This document shows, in pieces, positions 1 to 9,030 of a DNA stretch of 64,000 bases. A model generated the notes under the pieces. It was not told the origin of the DNA, did not search any database, and was given only the letters and a program-made list of their open reading frames with translations. How positions within the stretch are numbered: position 1 is the stretch's first letter; the number at the start of each line of letters is the position of its first letter. Position numbers and translations under genes: made by a program. The stretch is from Erythrobacter sp. SD-21 (GTDB taxonomy: Bacteria > Pseudomonadota > Alphaproteobacteria > Sphingomonadales > Sphingomonadaceae). The stretch lies in NCBI RefSeq assembly GCF_000181515.1, contig NZ_ABCG01000009.1, positions 25,038 to 89,037 on the forward strand. The letters run 5' to 3'.

Positions 1-307
1 GGTCGCGCAGATGATCGTGGACGAGGCCGAGCGGCTCGATCTCGATCCGCAGGGCCTGCGCCGCCTATGGCTGCACCAGGCGAATACGGGCATGAACCGC
101 CTGATCGCGCATCGCGTTCTGGGCCATGAGGCGAACGAAGACGAAAGCCCGACGGTGCTCGACACCTACGGCAACACATCGAGCGCGGGCTCGATCATCG
201 CCTTCCACCTTCACAGCAAAGACCTGGAGGCCGGCGACACCGGCCTCATCTGCAGCTTCGGCGCGGGTTATTCGGCCGGTACGGTGTTCGTCCGCAAGTC
301 GGCCTGA
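1..307 (+). CDS. beta-ketoacyl-ACP synthase III-like protein (3' end only)
   Basis: The 5' part lies outside the window; the visible frame starts at base 2 and gives about 101 residues. It shows the C-terminal half of the thiolase fold of the FabH/KAS III family: the catalytic-histidine segment LWLHQANTGMNRLI, the Asn-containing loop DTYGNTSSAGSI and the C-terminal GAGYSAGTVFVRK strand. KAS III enzymes condense an acyl-CoA with malonyl-ACP to start fatty acid synthesis. The active-site Cys would be upstream and cannot be checked. The segment differs somewhat from housekeeping FabH, so a specialised KAS III paralogue is possible. Its last 40 bases overlap the 3' end of the convergent PAP2 gene. 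Confidence 0.85.
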   Translation, partial: VAQMIVDEAERLDLDPQGLRRLWLHQANTGMNRLIAHRVLGHEANEDESPTVLDTYGNTSSAGSIIAFHLHSKDLEAGDTGLICSFGAGYSAGTVFVRKSA

Positions 308-1344
308 CCTCCCGGGACCGGCACGCGGTCCCACGCCTCGAACACCAGCTCGGCGAATTCCCAGATTAGCCAGACGGCGACGAGGCTGACCAGCCCGTCG
401 AGCGCGTAGTGATAGGCGAGGTGGACCGATCCGATCCAGATCACCACCATGAACCAGAAGAAGAAGCGTCCGGCCTTCACCGAGGTCTCGCGCGCGGCCA
501 GCCAGAAGAGCACGCATACGGCGATGTGCATCGAGGGCATGGCGCTGATTCCGCGGCCGAGACCGTTGTCCGCGCTGAGGTAACTCGCCAGCAGCATATC
601 CTGCACCGGCACGGTCATCACCGGCACCTGCTCGTTGGCCGAGCGCAGATAGTCCATCTGGGGCGCGAAGTCGGGGATGCCGAGGATCGGTTCGACGAAG
701 ACCGGCCCTACTGACGCCAGCCATGTCGCCAGCAAACCGCCGACCAAGGACCACGCCATGGCATAGCTCAAGAAGAACTTGCGCCTGACGCCCTTGTACA
801 CGCCGGGCGCGATCGCCACGACAGCCACGCCGAGATAAAGCAGCAGCACCCAGAGGTGATAGAGCACGGCGAGCGTCGCCGACACCACCGGCCAGCCGAA
901 CACGGGCTGCAGCACTTCCCACGCATCGTAGCCGAACAGCAGAGCCCGCTCCCAGGCGATGAAGGTCGGGTCCCAGTCGAATTCGCTAAAGAGCGGGATC
1001 ATCGCCTTCAGGCTTGAGAAGACGGGGATCAGGATGGCGCACATGAGCAGGAGCGGGACGCTTGCCGCCAGCGTGGCGAGGGCGGAACGCGTCAAGTACC
1101 GCTCTCGCGCCCAGGCGAAGGGGCGGGCGGGCCGATCCCGGAACAGGCGCCAGATAATATCGACAAAGAACCAGGCGATGGCGCCCGTGTAGATGAGCTG
1201 GATGCTCGTGGTCGAACCCGCGTTGTCATAGGGAATGTCGAAGCGCGACCACAGGTAAAACACCACCGCCGCGCAGGCGAGACCGTAGAAATAGAGCGGA
1301 AATTCTCCCCACCAGCGGCGGGCAACCTGCGAGAGCGTGTTCAT
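268..1344 (-). CDS. PAP2-family membrane phosphatase/phosphotransferase (Aur1/Ipt1-like)
   Basis: The 358-residue polytopic membrane protein has at least six hydrophobic segments. Near the C-terminus it carries the two PAP2 catalytic signatures in the form seen in the inositol phosphorylceramide synthase-like branch: AMPSMHIAV and, about 45 residues on, GSVHLAYHYALDG, whose His and Asp form the catalytic dyad. Family members move or remove a phospho-headgroup on a lipid at the membrane. I chose the ATG at 1344 because the hydrophobic N-terminus follows directly; an upstream in-frame start at 1467 would overlap the divergent psd. Being next to psd-pssA suggests lipid headgroup metabolism, and a sphingolipid substrate is conceivable in a sphingolipid-making order, but the substrate is inferred only. 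Confidence 0.78.
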   Translation of the reverse strand: MNTLSQVARRWWGEFPLYFYGLACAAVVFYLWSRFDIPYDNAGSTTSIQLIYTGAIAWFFVDIIWRLFRDRPARPFAWARERYLTRSALATLAASVPLLLMCAILIPVFSSLKAMIPLFSEFDWDPTFIAWERALLFGYDAWEVLQPVFGWPVVSATLAVLYHLWVLLLYLGVAVVAIAPGVYKGVRRKFFLSYAMAWSLVGGLLATWLASVGPVFVEPILGIPDFAPQMDYLRSANEQVPVMTVPVQDMLLASYLSADNGLGRGISAMPSMHIAVCVLFWLAARETSVKAGRFFFWFMVVIWIGSVHLAYHYALDGLVSLVAVWLIWEFAELVFEAWDRVPVPGGQADLRTNTVPAE

Positions 1345-1444
1345 AAGCTGGCGTTTACCATGATTGGGTGAAGGAATCGCTAAGCCGGTGATGCACCCGC
1401 GTTGCAAGCTTGTGACGCGCGGTTTCCCCGCGTAGTGGACAGCT

Positions 1445-2194
1445 ATGGCAGGAGACCTCCAAGACAATCAGGGGCGCGGCGATACCATATCGGCTATCCC
1501 TCGGATCCATCCCGAAGGTCGCAAGTTCGGGCTTGCCGCGCTAGGCCTTTCGCTGGTCTTCGCTTGGTTCGCCTGGGAAACGCTGGCCTGGCCGCTGGCC
1601 TTCCTCTCGCTTTGCGTTTTCGCCTTCTTTCGCGATCCGGAACGGGTCGTACCGCAAGACGACCGGTTTATCGTTTCGCCAGCGGACGGGACCGTATTGA
1701 CTATCGACGAGGTACAACCTCCGCGAGAACTGGTGATCGGCGACGGCAGCGGGACCGAGGGGCTGGCTCCCGTGCCCGTCACGCGCGTGTCCATCCACCT
1801 CTCGATCTTCGACGTCCATGTGAACCGCACGCCGATTGCCGGCATGGTGCGGCGGCTGATCTACATTCCGGGCAAGTTCCTAAATTCTGATCTCGACAAG
1901 GCGAGCGAGGACAACGAGAGGCAACACATTCTCATCGAGCGGTCGGACGGTCTCAAGGTCGGTTTCACGCAGATTGCAGGGATCATTGCGCGGCGGATAG
2001 TTTCCTTTGCGAAACCGGGAGATACCCTGGGCGTTGGTCAGCGAGTGGGCATGATCCGTTTCGGCAGCCGGGTGGATATCTACCTGCCGGCCGGCACGGG
2101 GTCTTACGTCATGGTCGGCCAGAAGGTGGTTGCGGGGGAAACCGTGATTGCCGCCGTGGGCAGCCAGCCCCTGCTTGAAGGAGTTACGCAATGA
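1445..2194 (+). CDS. psd: phosphatidylserine decarboxylase (short PSD-A type)
   Basis: This enzyme decarboxylates phosphatidylserine to phosphatidylethanolamine at the inner membrane. The 249-residue protein has an N-terminal hydrophobic stretch (about residues 28-62), then FFRDPER and SPADGTVL, a central histidine segment (SIHLSIFDVHVNR) and the self-cleavage motif RFGSR at about 206-210, where Ser208 should become the pyruvoyl cofactor of the alpha chain. The length and FGSR motif fit the short proenzyme rather than the long LGST type. The stop overlaps the pssA start by four bases (ATGA), so the two consecutive steps from CDP-diacylglycerol are translationally coupled, in reverse biochemical order. 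Confidence 0.96.
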   Translation: MAGDLQDNQGRGDTISAIPRIHPEGRKFGLAALGLSLVFAWFAWETLAWPLAFLSLCVFAFFRDPERVVPQDDRFIVSPADGTVLTIDEVQPPRELVIGDGSGTEGLAPVPVTRVSIHLSIFDVHVNRTPIAGMVRRLIYIPGKFLNSDLDKASEDNERQHILIERSDGLKVGFTQIAGIIARRIVSFAKPGDTLGVGQRVGMIRFGSRVDIYLPAGTGSYVMVGQKVVAGETVIAAVGSQPLLEGVTQ

Positions 2195-3033
2195 GCCTGC
2201 TGTCCGACCCCACGCCGCGCCCCGAGCCGGAAGAGCGCGCGCGACTCGGCCCCAAGGCGGCTGAGGACGAACAGCCGGTCATGGGCAAGTCGCGCGGCCT
2301 GTCACTGCGGGCAATGGCTCCCAACGCGATTACGGCGGCGGCGCTGTGTTCGGGGCTGACCGGCATCCGCTTTGCCATTTCCGAGCAATGGGCGGCGGCC
2401 GCCGTGGCGATCATAGTAGCCGGCATCCTCGACGGGATGGACGGGCGCATCGCACGCCTCCTGAAGGCGCAATCGCGCTTCGGGGCGGAACTCGACAGCC
2501 TTGCCGACTCGCTCAGCTTCGGCACCGCGCCCGCGATCATCATCTACCTGTGGTCGCTTTCGGCGGAGCCGCGCTGGGGCTGGTTTGCTGCTTTGGCACT
2601 GGCAATCTGCTGCGCCCTGCGCCTCGCGCGCTTCAACGCGCAGATCGACATGGAAGAGCAGCCGCACAAATCGCTCGGATTCCTGACCGGCGTTCCCGCA
2701 CCCATGGGGGCAGGGCTGGCCTTCATGCCGTTCTATTTATGGTCGGCGACAGGCATCGAGGTGTTCCGCGAGCCGATCTTCGTGGCGCCCTGGATACTCG
2801 CGACGGCGCTGTTGATGATTTCGAGCATGGCGACGCCAAGTTGGACTTCGCTTCGCCCGCGACGGGGCATTCGCCTGTGGGTGCTGGCTTTCGCCGGATT
2901 GCTGTTTGCGGCGCTGCTGGTCGAACCCTGGTGGACGCTAAGCGCGATCGGGATCGGCTACCTGATCCTGCTGCCGTTCACGCTGATGCGCTACGCACGG
3001 ATCAAGCGGCGCGCTGCGTCGCCTGCCGGATGA
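2191..3033 (+). CDS. pssA: CDP-diacylglycerol--serine O-phosphatidyltransferase
   Basis: It makes phosphatidylserine from CDP-diacylglycerol and L-serine, supplying the substrate for the psd product just upstream. The 280-residue protein has a charged, Pro-rich N-terminal tail of about 40 residues followed by multiple membrane segments. The complete CDP-alcohol phosphatidyltransferase signature is present: D84-G-x2-A88-R89-x8-G98-x3-D102-x3-D106, the metal- and CDP-binding residues. The start is the ATG of the ATGA overlap with psd. The last 32 bases overlap the 3' end of a small membrane-protein gene on the other strand. Confidence 0.96.
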   Translation: MSLLSDPTPRPEPEERARLGPKAAEDEQPVMGKSRGLSLRAMAPNAITAAALCSGLTGIRFAISEQWAAAAVAIIVAGILDGMDGRIARLLKAQSRFGAELDSLADSLSFGTAPAIIIYLWSLSAEPRWGWFAALALAICCALRLARFNAQIDMEEQPHKSLGFLTGVPAPMGAGLAFMPFYLWSATGIEVFREPIFVAPWILATALLMISSMATPSWTSLRPRRGIRLWVLAFAGLLFAALLVEPWWTLSAIGIGYLILLPFTLMRYARIKRRAASPAG

Positions 3034-3244
3034 CCGGATAGGCGCGGGCCTGGCGCCCGAAGCCATTCGCACTGCCTGTAATGATCGCGGGGCGTGGGCC
3101 GACGCCCGCGCTCGCATAGCCCTGCTTCATGCGCTCCCGCAGCGTGCCGAAAGCGGACCACCAGCGAACGCCGCTATCGGCAAGCACGAGAACCGTCGCC
3201 ACGCTGGCGAAGGAGAGGGCGGCAATGAGAACAGCTGCAAACAT
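3002..3244 (-). CDS. small single-pass membrane protein, putatively LexA-regulated
   Basis: The protein has about 80 residues. An N-terminal hydrophobic helix (about residues 2-25, starting MFAAVLIAALSFASVATVLV) is followed by an aromatic stretch GVRWWSAFGTL and a basic C-terminal tail. I prefer the ATG at 3244: the ribosome site GGAGGAG lies about 9 bases before it but directly abuts the alternative ATG at 3253. I recognise no domain and give no function. About 100 bases upstream on the same strand is a GTTC-N7-GTTC LexA box inside a promoter-like sequence, so induction by DNA damage is likely. Size and topology recall SOS-induced division inhibitors such as Caulobacter SidA, but I see no sequence similarity. 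Its 3' end overlaps pssA. Confidence 0.7.
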   Translation of the reverse strand: MFAAVLIAALSFASVATVLVLADSGVRWWSAFGTLRERMKQGYASAGVGPRPAIITGSANGFGRQARAYPVIRQATQRAA

Positions 3245-3351
3245 ATCGGTCATCTCCTCCCCGCCTGCCTGTGCACAAAGCTGTTGACAGCCGGGGTAAA
3301 TTTACGGGAAAACCCCTAAATCCCGCCGGGTGTTCCGGCGATGAGAACAAT

Positions 3352-3377
3352 GTTCCTGTTTTGTTCTCGCCTGTCAA
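3352..3377 (-). promoter_or_regulatory. alphaproteobacterial SOS (LexA) box in a leftward promoter
   Basis: On the plus strand the sequence GTTC (3352-3355), seven bases, GTTC (3363-3366) matches the alphaproteobacterial LexA operator GTTC-N7-GTTC. Read leftward, a perfect -35 hexamer TTGACA (3377-3372) stands just upstream and the box covers the spacer/-10 region, the usual place for repression. The box also sits within a larger inverted repeat, GAGAACAA (3343-3350) and TTGTTCTC (3361-3368). The nearest leftward gene is the small membrane protein at 3244. An effect on the rightward rpsB promoter is possible but less likely, since the -35 points left. Confidence 0.75.
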
Positions 3378-3599
3378 GCGCTTTTCGCGCCCGGATTCCC
3401 TTTTCCTGAGATGAATTGAGACTGGCTTTGTCCGGAAAAGGCCGCTATTGGCGCGCCGTTCGCTACAGAATCGGCCAATCCGGGCCATTTCGGCGGCGGG
3501 CAAATCCACATGGAAGGCGCTCATACCGGTGCCCGGCCGCGGGGTTCTCCGCATCACGGGTTCCAGTCTTCCAGAGGTACAACCGGAAAGGAAATGACC
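3378..3599 (+). other. leader and promoter region of rpsB-tsf
   Basis: This non-coding stretch of about 220 bases lies between the LexA box and rpsB. It must contain the rpsB promoter and 5' leader, where S2 autoregulation acts in many bacteria. I could not define a convincing -35/-10 pair by eye, and no ORF in it looks real. Confidence 0.4.
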
Positions 3600-4349
<750 letters not shown>

Positions 4350-4471
4350 GGCCATTCCCGTGGGACGGCTGCGTAGCGTGGCCGTCACACAAGCGAACTC
4401 GAGCGCCGGGCCGCTGATACCAGCAGGCCCGGTGCTGCACGCATCCAAGATTACCCAAGAAGGAATTTACC

Positions 4472-5398
4472 ATGGCTGCATTCACTGCCGCTGACGTGAA
4501 GGCCCTGCGCGAGAAGACCGGCGCGGGCATGATGGACGCCAAGAAGGCTCTCGAAGCTGCGAACGGCGATATCGAAGCCGCTGTCGACGCCCTGCGCGCC
4601 AAGGGCCTCGCCACCGCCCAGAAGAAGTCCAGCCGTACCGCGGCTGAAGGCCTCGTCGGCATCGCCGTCGAAGGCACCAAGGGCGTTGCCGTCGAAGTCA
4701 ACTCGGAAACCGACTTCGTTGCCAAGAACGAGCAGTTCCAGGACTTCGTCCGCAAGACCACGCAGGTCGCACTTTCGACCGACGGTGACGATGTCGAAGC
4801 CCTCAAGGCTGCCGGCTATCCCGACGGCGGTTCGGTCGCGGAGAAGCTGACCAACAACGTCGCCACCATCGGCGAGAACCAGCAGATCCGCCGCATGAAG
4901 ACGGTTTCGGTCACCAACGGTGTGATCGTGCCCTACATGCACAACGCGGTCGCTCCCGACCTCGGCAAGATCGGCGTCCTCGTCGCTCTCGAAAGCGAAG
5001 GCGACACGGCCAAGCTGGAAGAGCTGGGCAAGAAGCTCGGCATGCACATCGCTGCCGCCTTCCCGCAGGCGCTGACCGCCGACGGCCTCGATGCCGAAGT
5101 GATCGAGCGTGAGCGCGCTATCGCCAAGGAAAAGGCTGCCGAAAGCGGCAAGCCCGAAAACGTCCAGGAAAAGATGGTCGAAGGCGCGGTCAACAAGTAC
5201 GCCAAGGAAAACGCCCTCCTCAGCCAGGTCTATGTCATCGACAACAAGACCCCGATCGCACAGGTCTTGGAAGCAGCTGCCAAGGATGTCGGCGCCAAGG
5301 TCGAACTGGTGGACTACGTCCGCTTCCAGCTCGGCGAAGGCATCGAGAAGGAAGAAAGCGACTTCGCAGCAGAAGTGGCCGCTGCCGTCGGCGGCTGA
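4472..5398 (+). CDS. tsf: elongation factor Ts
   Basis: EF-Ts (308 residues) exchanges GDP for GTP on EF-Tu during translation. The N-terminal UBA-like domain (residues about 1-40, [19 protein letters not shown]) and the EF-Ts signature [13 protein letters not shown] are intact. A good AAGGA ribosome site (AAGAAGGAATTTACCATG) precedes the start. Cotranscription with rpsB is expected, and a strong hairpin with a T-run ends the unit about 50 bases after the stop. Confidence 0.98.
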   Translation: MAAFTAADVKALREKTGAGMMDAKKALEAANGDIEAAVDALRAKGLATAQKKSSRTAAEGLVGIAVEGTKGVAVEVNSETDFVAKNEQFQDFVRKTTQVALSTDGDDVEALKAAGYPDGGSVAEKLTNNVATIGENQQIRRMKTVSVTNGVIVPYMHNAVAPDLGKIGVLVALESEGDTAKLEELGKKLGMHIAAAFPQALTADGLDAEVIERERAIAKEKAAESGKPENVQEKMVEGAVNKYAKENALLSQVYVIDNKTPIAQVLEAAAKDVGAKVELVDYVRFQLGEGIEKEESDFAAEVAAAVGG

Positions 5399-5444
5399 GC
5401 AAAACGCACGCTGCATTAGAAGCGGCAAGTGCGACAGAAAACTT

Positions 5445-5486
5445 CGACCGCCGCCCCCTCGCTTAAAGTGGGCGGCGGTCGTTTTT
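5445..5486 (+). terminator. rho-independent terminator of rpsB-tsf
   Basis: A perfect 12-base inverted repeat, CGACCGCCGCCC (5445-5456) and GGGCGGCGGTCG (5470-5481), with a 13-base loop, is followed by TTTTTGTTT. It lies directly after tsf. Confidence 0.9.
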
Positions 5487-5565
5487 GTTTCTGGCGATGG
5501 AGGCCTTCGAACTGAAGGATCATAAATAGCTGTGCCTTTGGTGATTCGCTGCTATCTCCCGCGCC

Positions 5566-6651
5566 ATGAAACCTGCGCTTCACCCCCAGGAAGAAGATCG
5601 CCTCAGAGAACTGCGACGCTATGGGATCCTCGACACGGAGCGAGAGCGTGATTTCGATGAATTGGTGGAATTGGCATCCGCGCTTTGCGAAGCGCCGGTA
5701 TCGGTTGTCAATTTCATCGATGAAGGGCGGCAATGGTTCAAGGCCGAGGTGGGGCTGGGCGTTCGATCCACACCAATCGAAACGAGCCTTTGCGGCCATG
5801 TCATCCTTCAGGGTGATTTCGTCGAGATACCCGATACGCTCAAGGATGAGCGGATGGCAGACAACCCGCTGTGTACGGACAATCCCGGCTTCCGCTTTTA
5901 TGCTGGGGCAGTCCTCAAGGGCGAAAACGGCCTTCCGCTCGGCACATTCTGCATACTCGATCACAAGCCGCGCAATCTGACGGATCAGCAGCGTTCGGTT
6001 ATTCGCGTCCTTGGCCAGCACGTCATGCGTGCCCTCAATCTAAGGCTTGCATTCGAGCGCGAACAGACTTTGCGCCGCGAAGTGGATCACCGGGTAAAGA
6101 ACTCTCTTGCCTCGATAAGCTCGATCATAACTATGAAAGCGCGGCGCTCTCCGGATGAGGGGACCAGAACCGCGTTGGAGGATATCGGGCTGCGCATCAG
6201 GTCGCTGGCCTCGTTGCATGAACAGCTGCAGGATGTCGGCGCACATCAGACCGTTGACCTGGTCGTCCTGTTCGAACGGGTTGGCACGGACTTGCGGCAA
6301 TTGCTGCCCCAGGGTGTCGATCTCGATATTCGCGTAACCGGAAGGCAGGTCGCGCCAGCTTTGGCAAACTCACTCCTGCTTATCGTCAATGAGTTCGTTT
6401 CGAACAGCGTCAAGCACGGACTTTCCAAGAAGGGCGGCAACATTTCCATCGCTATCGATGCGGGCACGGCTGGCGATAATTGGTCTATCGTGTGCAAGGA
6501 TACAGGGGATGCTTCTGCGCAGGATGCCCAGCGCGCCGCTCAATCGAGCGGTTTGGGCACGAGGGTGATTCACTCCATCGCGCGGGGGTTGGACGCGCAA
6601 GTCGAATTTAGCGCCGATGGTGGTGGGATGAAGCTGGCTGTCCGGAAATAG
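5566..6651 (+). CDS. GAF-domain sensor histidine kinase (HWE/HisKA_2 type)
   Basis: The 361-residue protein is soluble, with no membrane segment. A GAF domain (about residues 20-160) is followed by the HisKA_2-type phosphoacceptor segment REVDHRVKNSLASI with His175, then an HATPase domain with the N-box VNEFVSNSVKHG and a late GLGTRVI loop. Kinases of this class often act in light, general-stress or phosphorelay pathways of alphaproteobacteria. No response regulator or PhyR/EcfG gene is adjacent, so it is an orphan kinase whose partner must be elsewhere. It is separated from tsf by a terminator and therefore has its own promoter. Confidence 0.9.
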   Translation: MKPALHPQEEDRLRELRRYGILDTERERDFDELVELASALCEAPVSVVNFIDEGRQWFKAEVGLGVRSTPIETSLCGHVILQGDFVEIPDTLKDERMADNPLCTDNPGFRFYAGAVLKGENGLPLGTFCILDHKPRNLTDQQRSVIRVLGQHVMRALNLRLAFEREQTLRREVDHRVKNSLASISSIITMKARRSPDEGTRTALEDIGLRIRSLASLHEQLQDVGAHQTVDLVVLFERVGTDLRQLLPQGVDLDIRVTGRQVAPALANSLLLIVNEFVSNSVKHGLSKKGGNISIAIDAGTAGDNWSIVCKDTGDASAQDAQRAAQSSGLGTRVIHSIARGLDAQVEFSADGGGMKLAVRK

Positions 6652-6991
6652 AGCGAACGCCAGCTTGCAAAGTCAGGCTCGCGGCGCCGTACGGCTCGAC
6701 CCGTTCGATGAGCCCGGATGCTCTGTGACCCGGCGCGTCATCGCGGCTTGCCAGCCCATCGCCGTGAGCGGCAGCGTGGTGAGCGCGAAAAATCACAAGG
6801 CCCTGCGATAGACCAGTTTTGGATCGCCGGCGATCACGCCCACGGTGTCTTTCCCCAATGCATACCGGACTGATAGCCATAGTAGTGATATTTGGATCGA
6901 AAGAATGCGACAGGCCCCCGCATCCATACCCTTGGCAGCGACGCGCCCACGCTCTAAGGCCGCGCAAACCCTATAAATAGAGACCGCCTCC
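6652..6991. other. intergenic region between the histidine kinase and pyrH
   Basis: These 340 bases contain no ORF with convincing codon use or family similarity. The last 60 bases carry a candidate pyrH promoter, and I see no strong terminator hairpin. Confidence 0.5.
6933..6961 (+). promoter_or_regulatory. candidate promoter of the pyrH-frr cluster
   Basis: TTGGCA (6933-6938) and TAAGGC (6956-6961) are separated by 17 bases, about 30 bases before the pyrH ATG. The -35 is good and the -10 only partial, so this is tentative. Confidence 0.35.
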
Positions 6992-7717
6992 ATGACCCTC
7001 CCCAAGATGAACCGCGTCCTCCTGAAGCTGTCGGGCGAGGTGTTGATGGGGACCAACCAGTTCGGGATCGACCCGGCCTTCGTGCTGGAGCTGGCCAAGG
7101 AAGTGAAGGCGGCCAAGGATACCGGCCTCGAGATCTGCCTCGTCATCGGCGGCGGCAATATCTTTCGCGGCATGGCAGGCGCGGCGCAAGGCATGGACCG
7201 GGCGCAGGCCGATTACATGGGCATGCTCGCGACCGTGATGAACGCGCTGGCAATGCAGAGCGCGCTCGAGCAGCTGGGCGTGGAAACGCGCGTGCAGAGC
7301 GCGGTGCAGATGGACCAGGTTTGCGAGCCGGTGATCCGTCGCCGTGCCGAACGCCACCTCGAAAAGGGCCGCATCGTGATTTTCGCCGCCGGCGTCGGCG
7401 CGCCCTATTTTACCACCGACAGCGGCGCTGCCCTGCGCGCAGCCGAAATGAAGTGCGACGCGCTGCTGAAGGGCACCAGCGTCGATGGCATTTACGACAG
7501 CGATCCGAAGAAGAACGCCGATGCCAAGCGTTTCGAAACCGTAAGTTACTCCAAAGTTCTGGCAGATGATCTCAAGGTCATGGACGCCAGCGCCGTGGCC
7601 CTTTGCCGCGACAACGAGATCCCCATCGTGGTGTTCTCGATCCGCGAAAAGGGCAATGTCGTGAAGGTTCTTTCAGGTGAGGGCACGCAGACCATCGTCA
7701 CCGACCACACCGCTTGA
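6992..7717 (+). CDS. pyrH: UMP kinase
   Basis: UMP kinase phosphorylates UMP to UDP in pyrimidine nucleotide synthesis; it is a hexameric amino-acid-kinase-fold enzyme unrelated to eukaryotic UMP/CMP kinases. The 241-residue protein shows [11 protein letters not shown] at the N-terminus, IGGGNIFRG, and the nucleotide-binding segment [17 protein letters not shown]. It heads the conserved order pyrH-frr-uppS-cdsA-dxr-rseP-bamA and is followed by frr after 32 bases. Confidence 0.98.
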   Translation: MTLPKMNRVLLKLSGEVLMGTNQFGIDPAFVLELAKEVKAAKDTGLEICLVIGGGNIFRGMAGAAQGMDRAQADYMGMLATVMNALAMQSALEQLGVETRVQSAVQMDQVCEPVIRRRAERHLEKGRIVIFAAGVGAPYFTTDSGAALRAAEMKCDALLKGTSVDGIYDSDPKKNADAKRFETVSYSKVLADDLKVMDASAVALCRDNEIPIVVFSIREKGNVVKVLSGEGTQTIVTDHTA

Positions 7718-7749
7718 TACGAAACGAGAAAGACAAGAGGAAGCCGATC

Positions 7750-8307
7750 ATGGCCAAGTACGACAAATCCGATATCGAACGCCGCATGAAAGGCGCGATC
7801 GAAAGCCTGAAGGGTGATCTTTCGGGCCTGCGCACGGGCCGCGCCAACACAAGCTTGCTCGATCCCGTCGTGGTCGAAGTCTACGGCTCGATGATGCCGC
7901 TGAACCAGGTCGCCACCGTCTCGGCGCCTGAACCGCGCATGCTGAGCGTGCAGGTGTGGGACAAGGCCAATGTCACCGCGGTCGAGAAGGGCATTGCGAA
8001 GGCAAACCTCGGTCTCAACCCGATGATCGACGGTCAGAACGTGCGCCTGCCGATGCCCGACCTCACCGAGGAACGCCGCAGGGATCTCGCCAAGCTCGCC
8101 GGCCAGTATGCCGAACAGTCCAAGATCGCGATCCGCAACGTCCGCCGCGATGGTATGGAAGCGCTCAAGGAAGACGAGAAGAAGAAGGAAATCTCCGAGG
8201 ACGACCGCAAGCGTTCGGAAGACGAGGTTCAGAAACTGACCGACAAATATGTCGCCGAAGCCGAGCAGGCCGCATCGGCCAAGGAAAAGGAAATCATGAC
8301 GCAGTGA
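7750..8307 (+). CDS. frr: ribosome recycling factor
   Basis: RRF (185 residues, the standard length) splits post-termination ribosomes together with EF-G. Typical segments are LRTGRANTSLLDPVVVEVYG, GLNPMIDGQNVRLP and the helical C-terminal NVRRDGMEALK. The start at 7750 is preceded by AGAGGAAG; an in-frame upstream start at 7714 would add 12 atypical residues. It lies in the pyrH operon. Confidence 0.98.
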   Translation: MAKYDKSDIERRMKGAIESLKGDLSGLRTGRANTSLLDPVVVEVYGSMMPLNQVATVSAPEPRMLSVQVWDKANVTAVEKGIAKANLGLNPMIDGQNVRLPMPDLTEERRRDLAKLAGQYAEQSKIAIRNVRRDGMEALKEDEKKKEISEDDRKRSEDEVQKLTDKYVAEAEQAASAKEKEIMTQ

Positions 8308-8343
8308 GGCCTCTCGGGGCCTTGCGTGCGCGGACTTTCCGTG

Positions 8344-9030
8344 ATGGCTGACAACCAGGACAAGATAGCCCGCCATGTCGCCGTTATCATGGACGGCAAC
8401 GGGCGCTGGGCCAAGCGCAAGCACCTGCCGCGCGCCATGGGCCATCGCAAGGGCGTGGAGGCGGTGCGCGAACTTGTGCGCAGCCTCAAGCACACCGAGA
8501 TCGAGTGCCTGACGCTCTACGCCTTCAGCAGCGAGAACTGGAAGCGCCCCGAGGACGAGGTCGACGACCTGATGAATCTCATGCGCAAGTTCATCAAGTC
8601 GGACTTGCCCGAATTCGTCGCCAACGACGTGAAGCTGCATATCCTCGGCGACTGGCGCGGGCTCGCTCCCGATATCGTCGCCATGCTGGAAGATGCGCTG
8701 GAGCAGACCTCGGGCGGGTCGCGGACGCTGGCCGTTGCGCTCAATTACGGGGCGCAGGCGGAAATCGCTGCGGCGGCGCGGGCTGCGGCAGAGCAGGGTT
8801 CAATCACCGAAGAAGCGATCGAGGCGAATCTCTACTCCGCCGGACTGCCGCCGCTCGACCTTCTGATCCGCACCAGCGGCGAAGTGCGCCTGTCCAATTT
8901 CCTCTTGTGGCAGGCCGCCTATGCGGAAATGATCTTCACCGAAGTGTTGTGGCCCGACTTCACGCCGGAGCATCTGCGGGATGCGCTGGACCAGTTTGCG
9001 GGCAGGGAGAGACGTTTTGGCGGCAGGTGA
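8344..9030 (+). CDS. uppS: undecaprenyl diphosphate synthase (cis-prenyltransferase)
   Basis: This enzyme extends farnesyl diphosphate with isopentenyl diphosphate to the C55 lipid carrier used for peptidoglycan and other envelope polymers. The 228-residue protein has the catalytic VIMDGNGRWAKR (Asp17), the AFSSENWKRP segment and the substrate-binding LLIRTSGEVRLSNFLLWQ motif. The start may be this ATG or the GTG immediately before it (8341); the ribosome site is weak. Its 3' end overlaps the cdsA start, consistent with translational coupling. Confidence 0.96.
   Translation: MADNQDKIARHVAVIMDGNGRWAKRKHLPRAMGHRKGVEAVRELVRSLKHTEIECLTLYAFSSENWKRPEDEVDDLMNLMRKFIKSDLPEFVANDVKLHILGDWRGLAPDIVAMLEDALEQTSGGSRTLAVALNYGAQAEIAAAARAAAEQGSITEEAIEANLYSAGLPPLDLLIRTSGEVRLSNFLLWQAAYAEMIFTEVLWPDFTPEHLRDALDQFAGRERRFGGR

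Noticed and set aside
3352..3366. LexA box as an operator of the rightward rpsB promoter
   Set aside because: The perfect -35 next to the box points left, and rpsB is not a known SOS gene; kept only as a minor alternative.
4451..5428. 325-codon minus-strand frame over tsf
   Set aside because: Antisense shadow of tsf with no family similarity.
7546..8640. 364-codon minus-strand frame over frr and uppS
   Set aside because: Spans two real genes on the other strand and has no recognisable domain.
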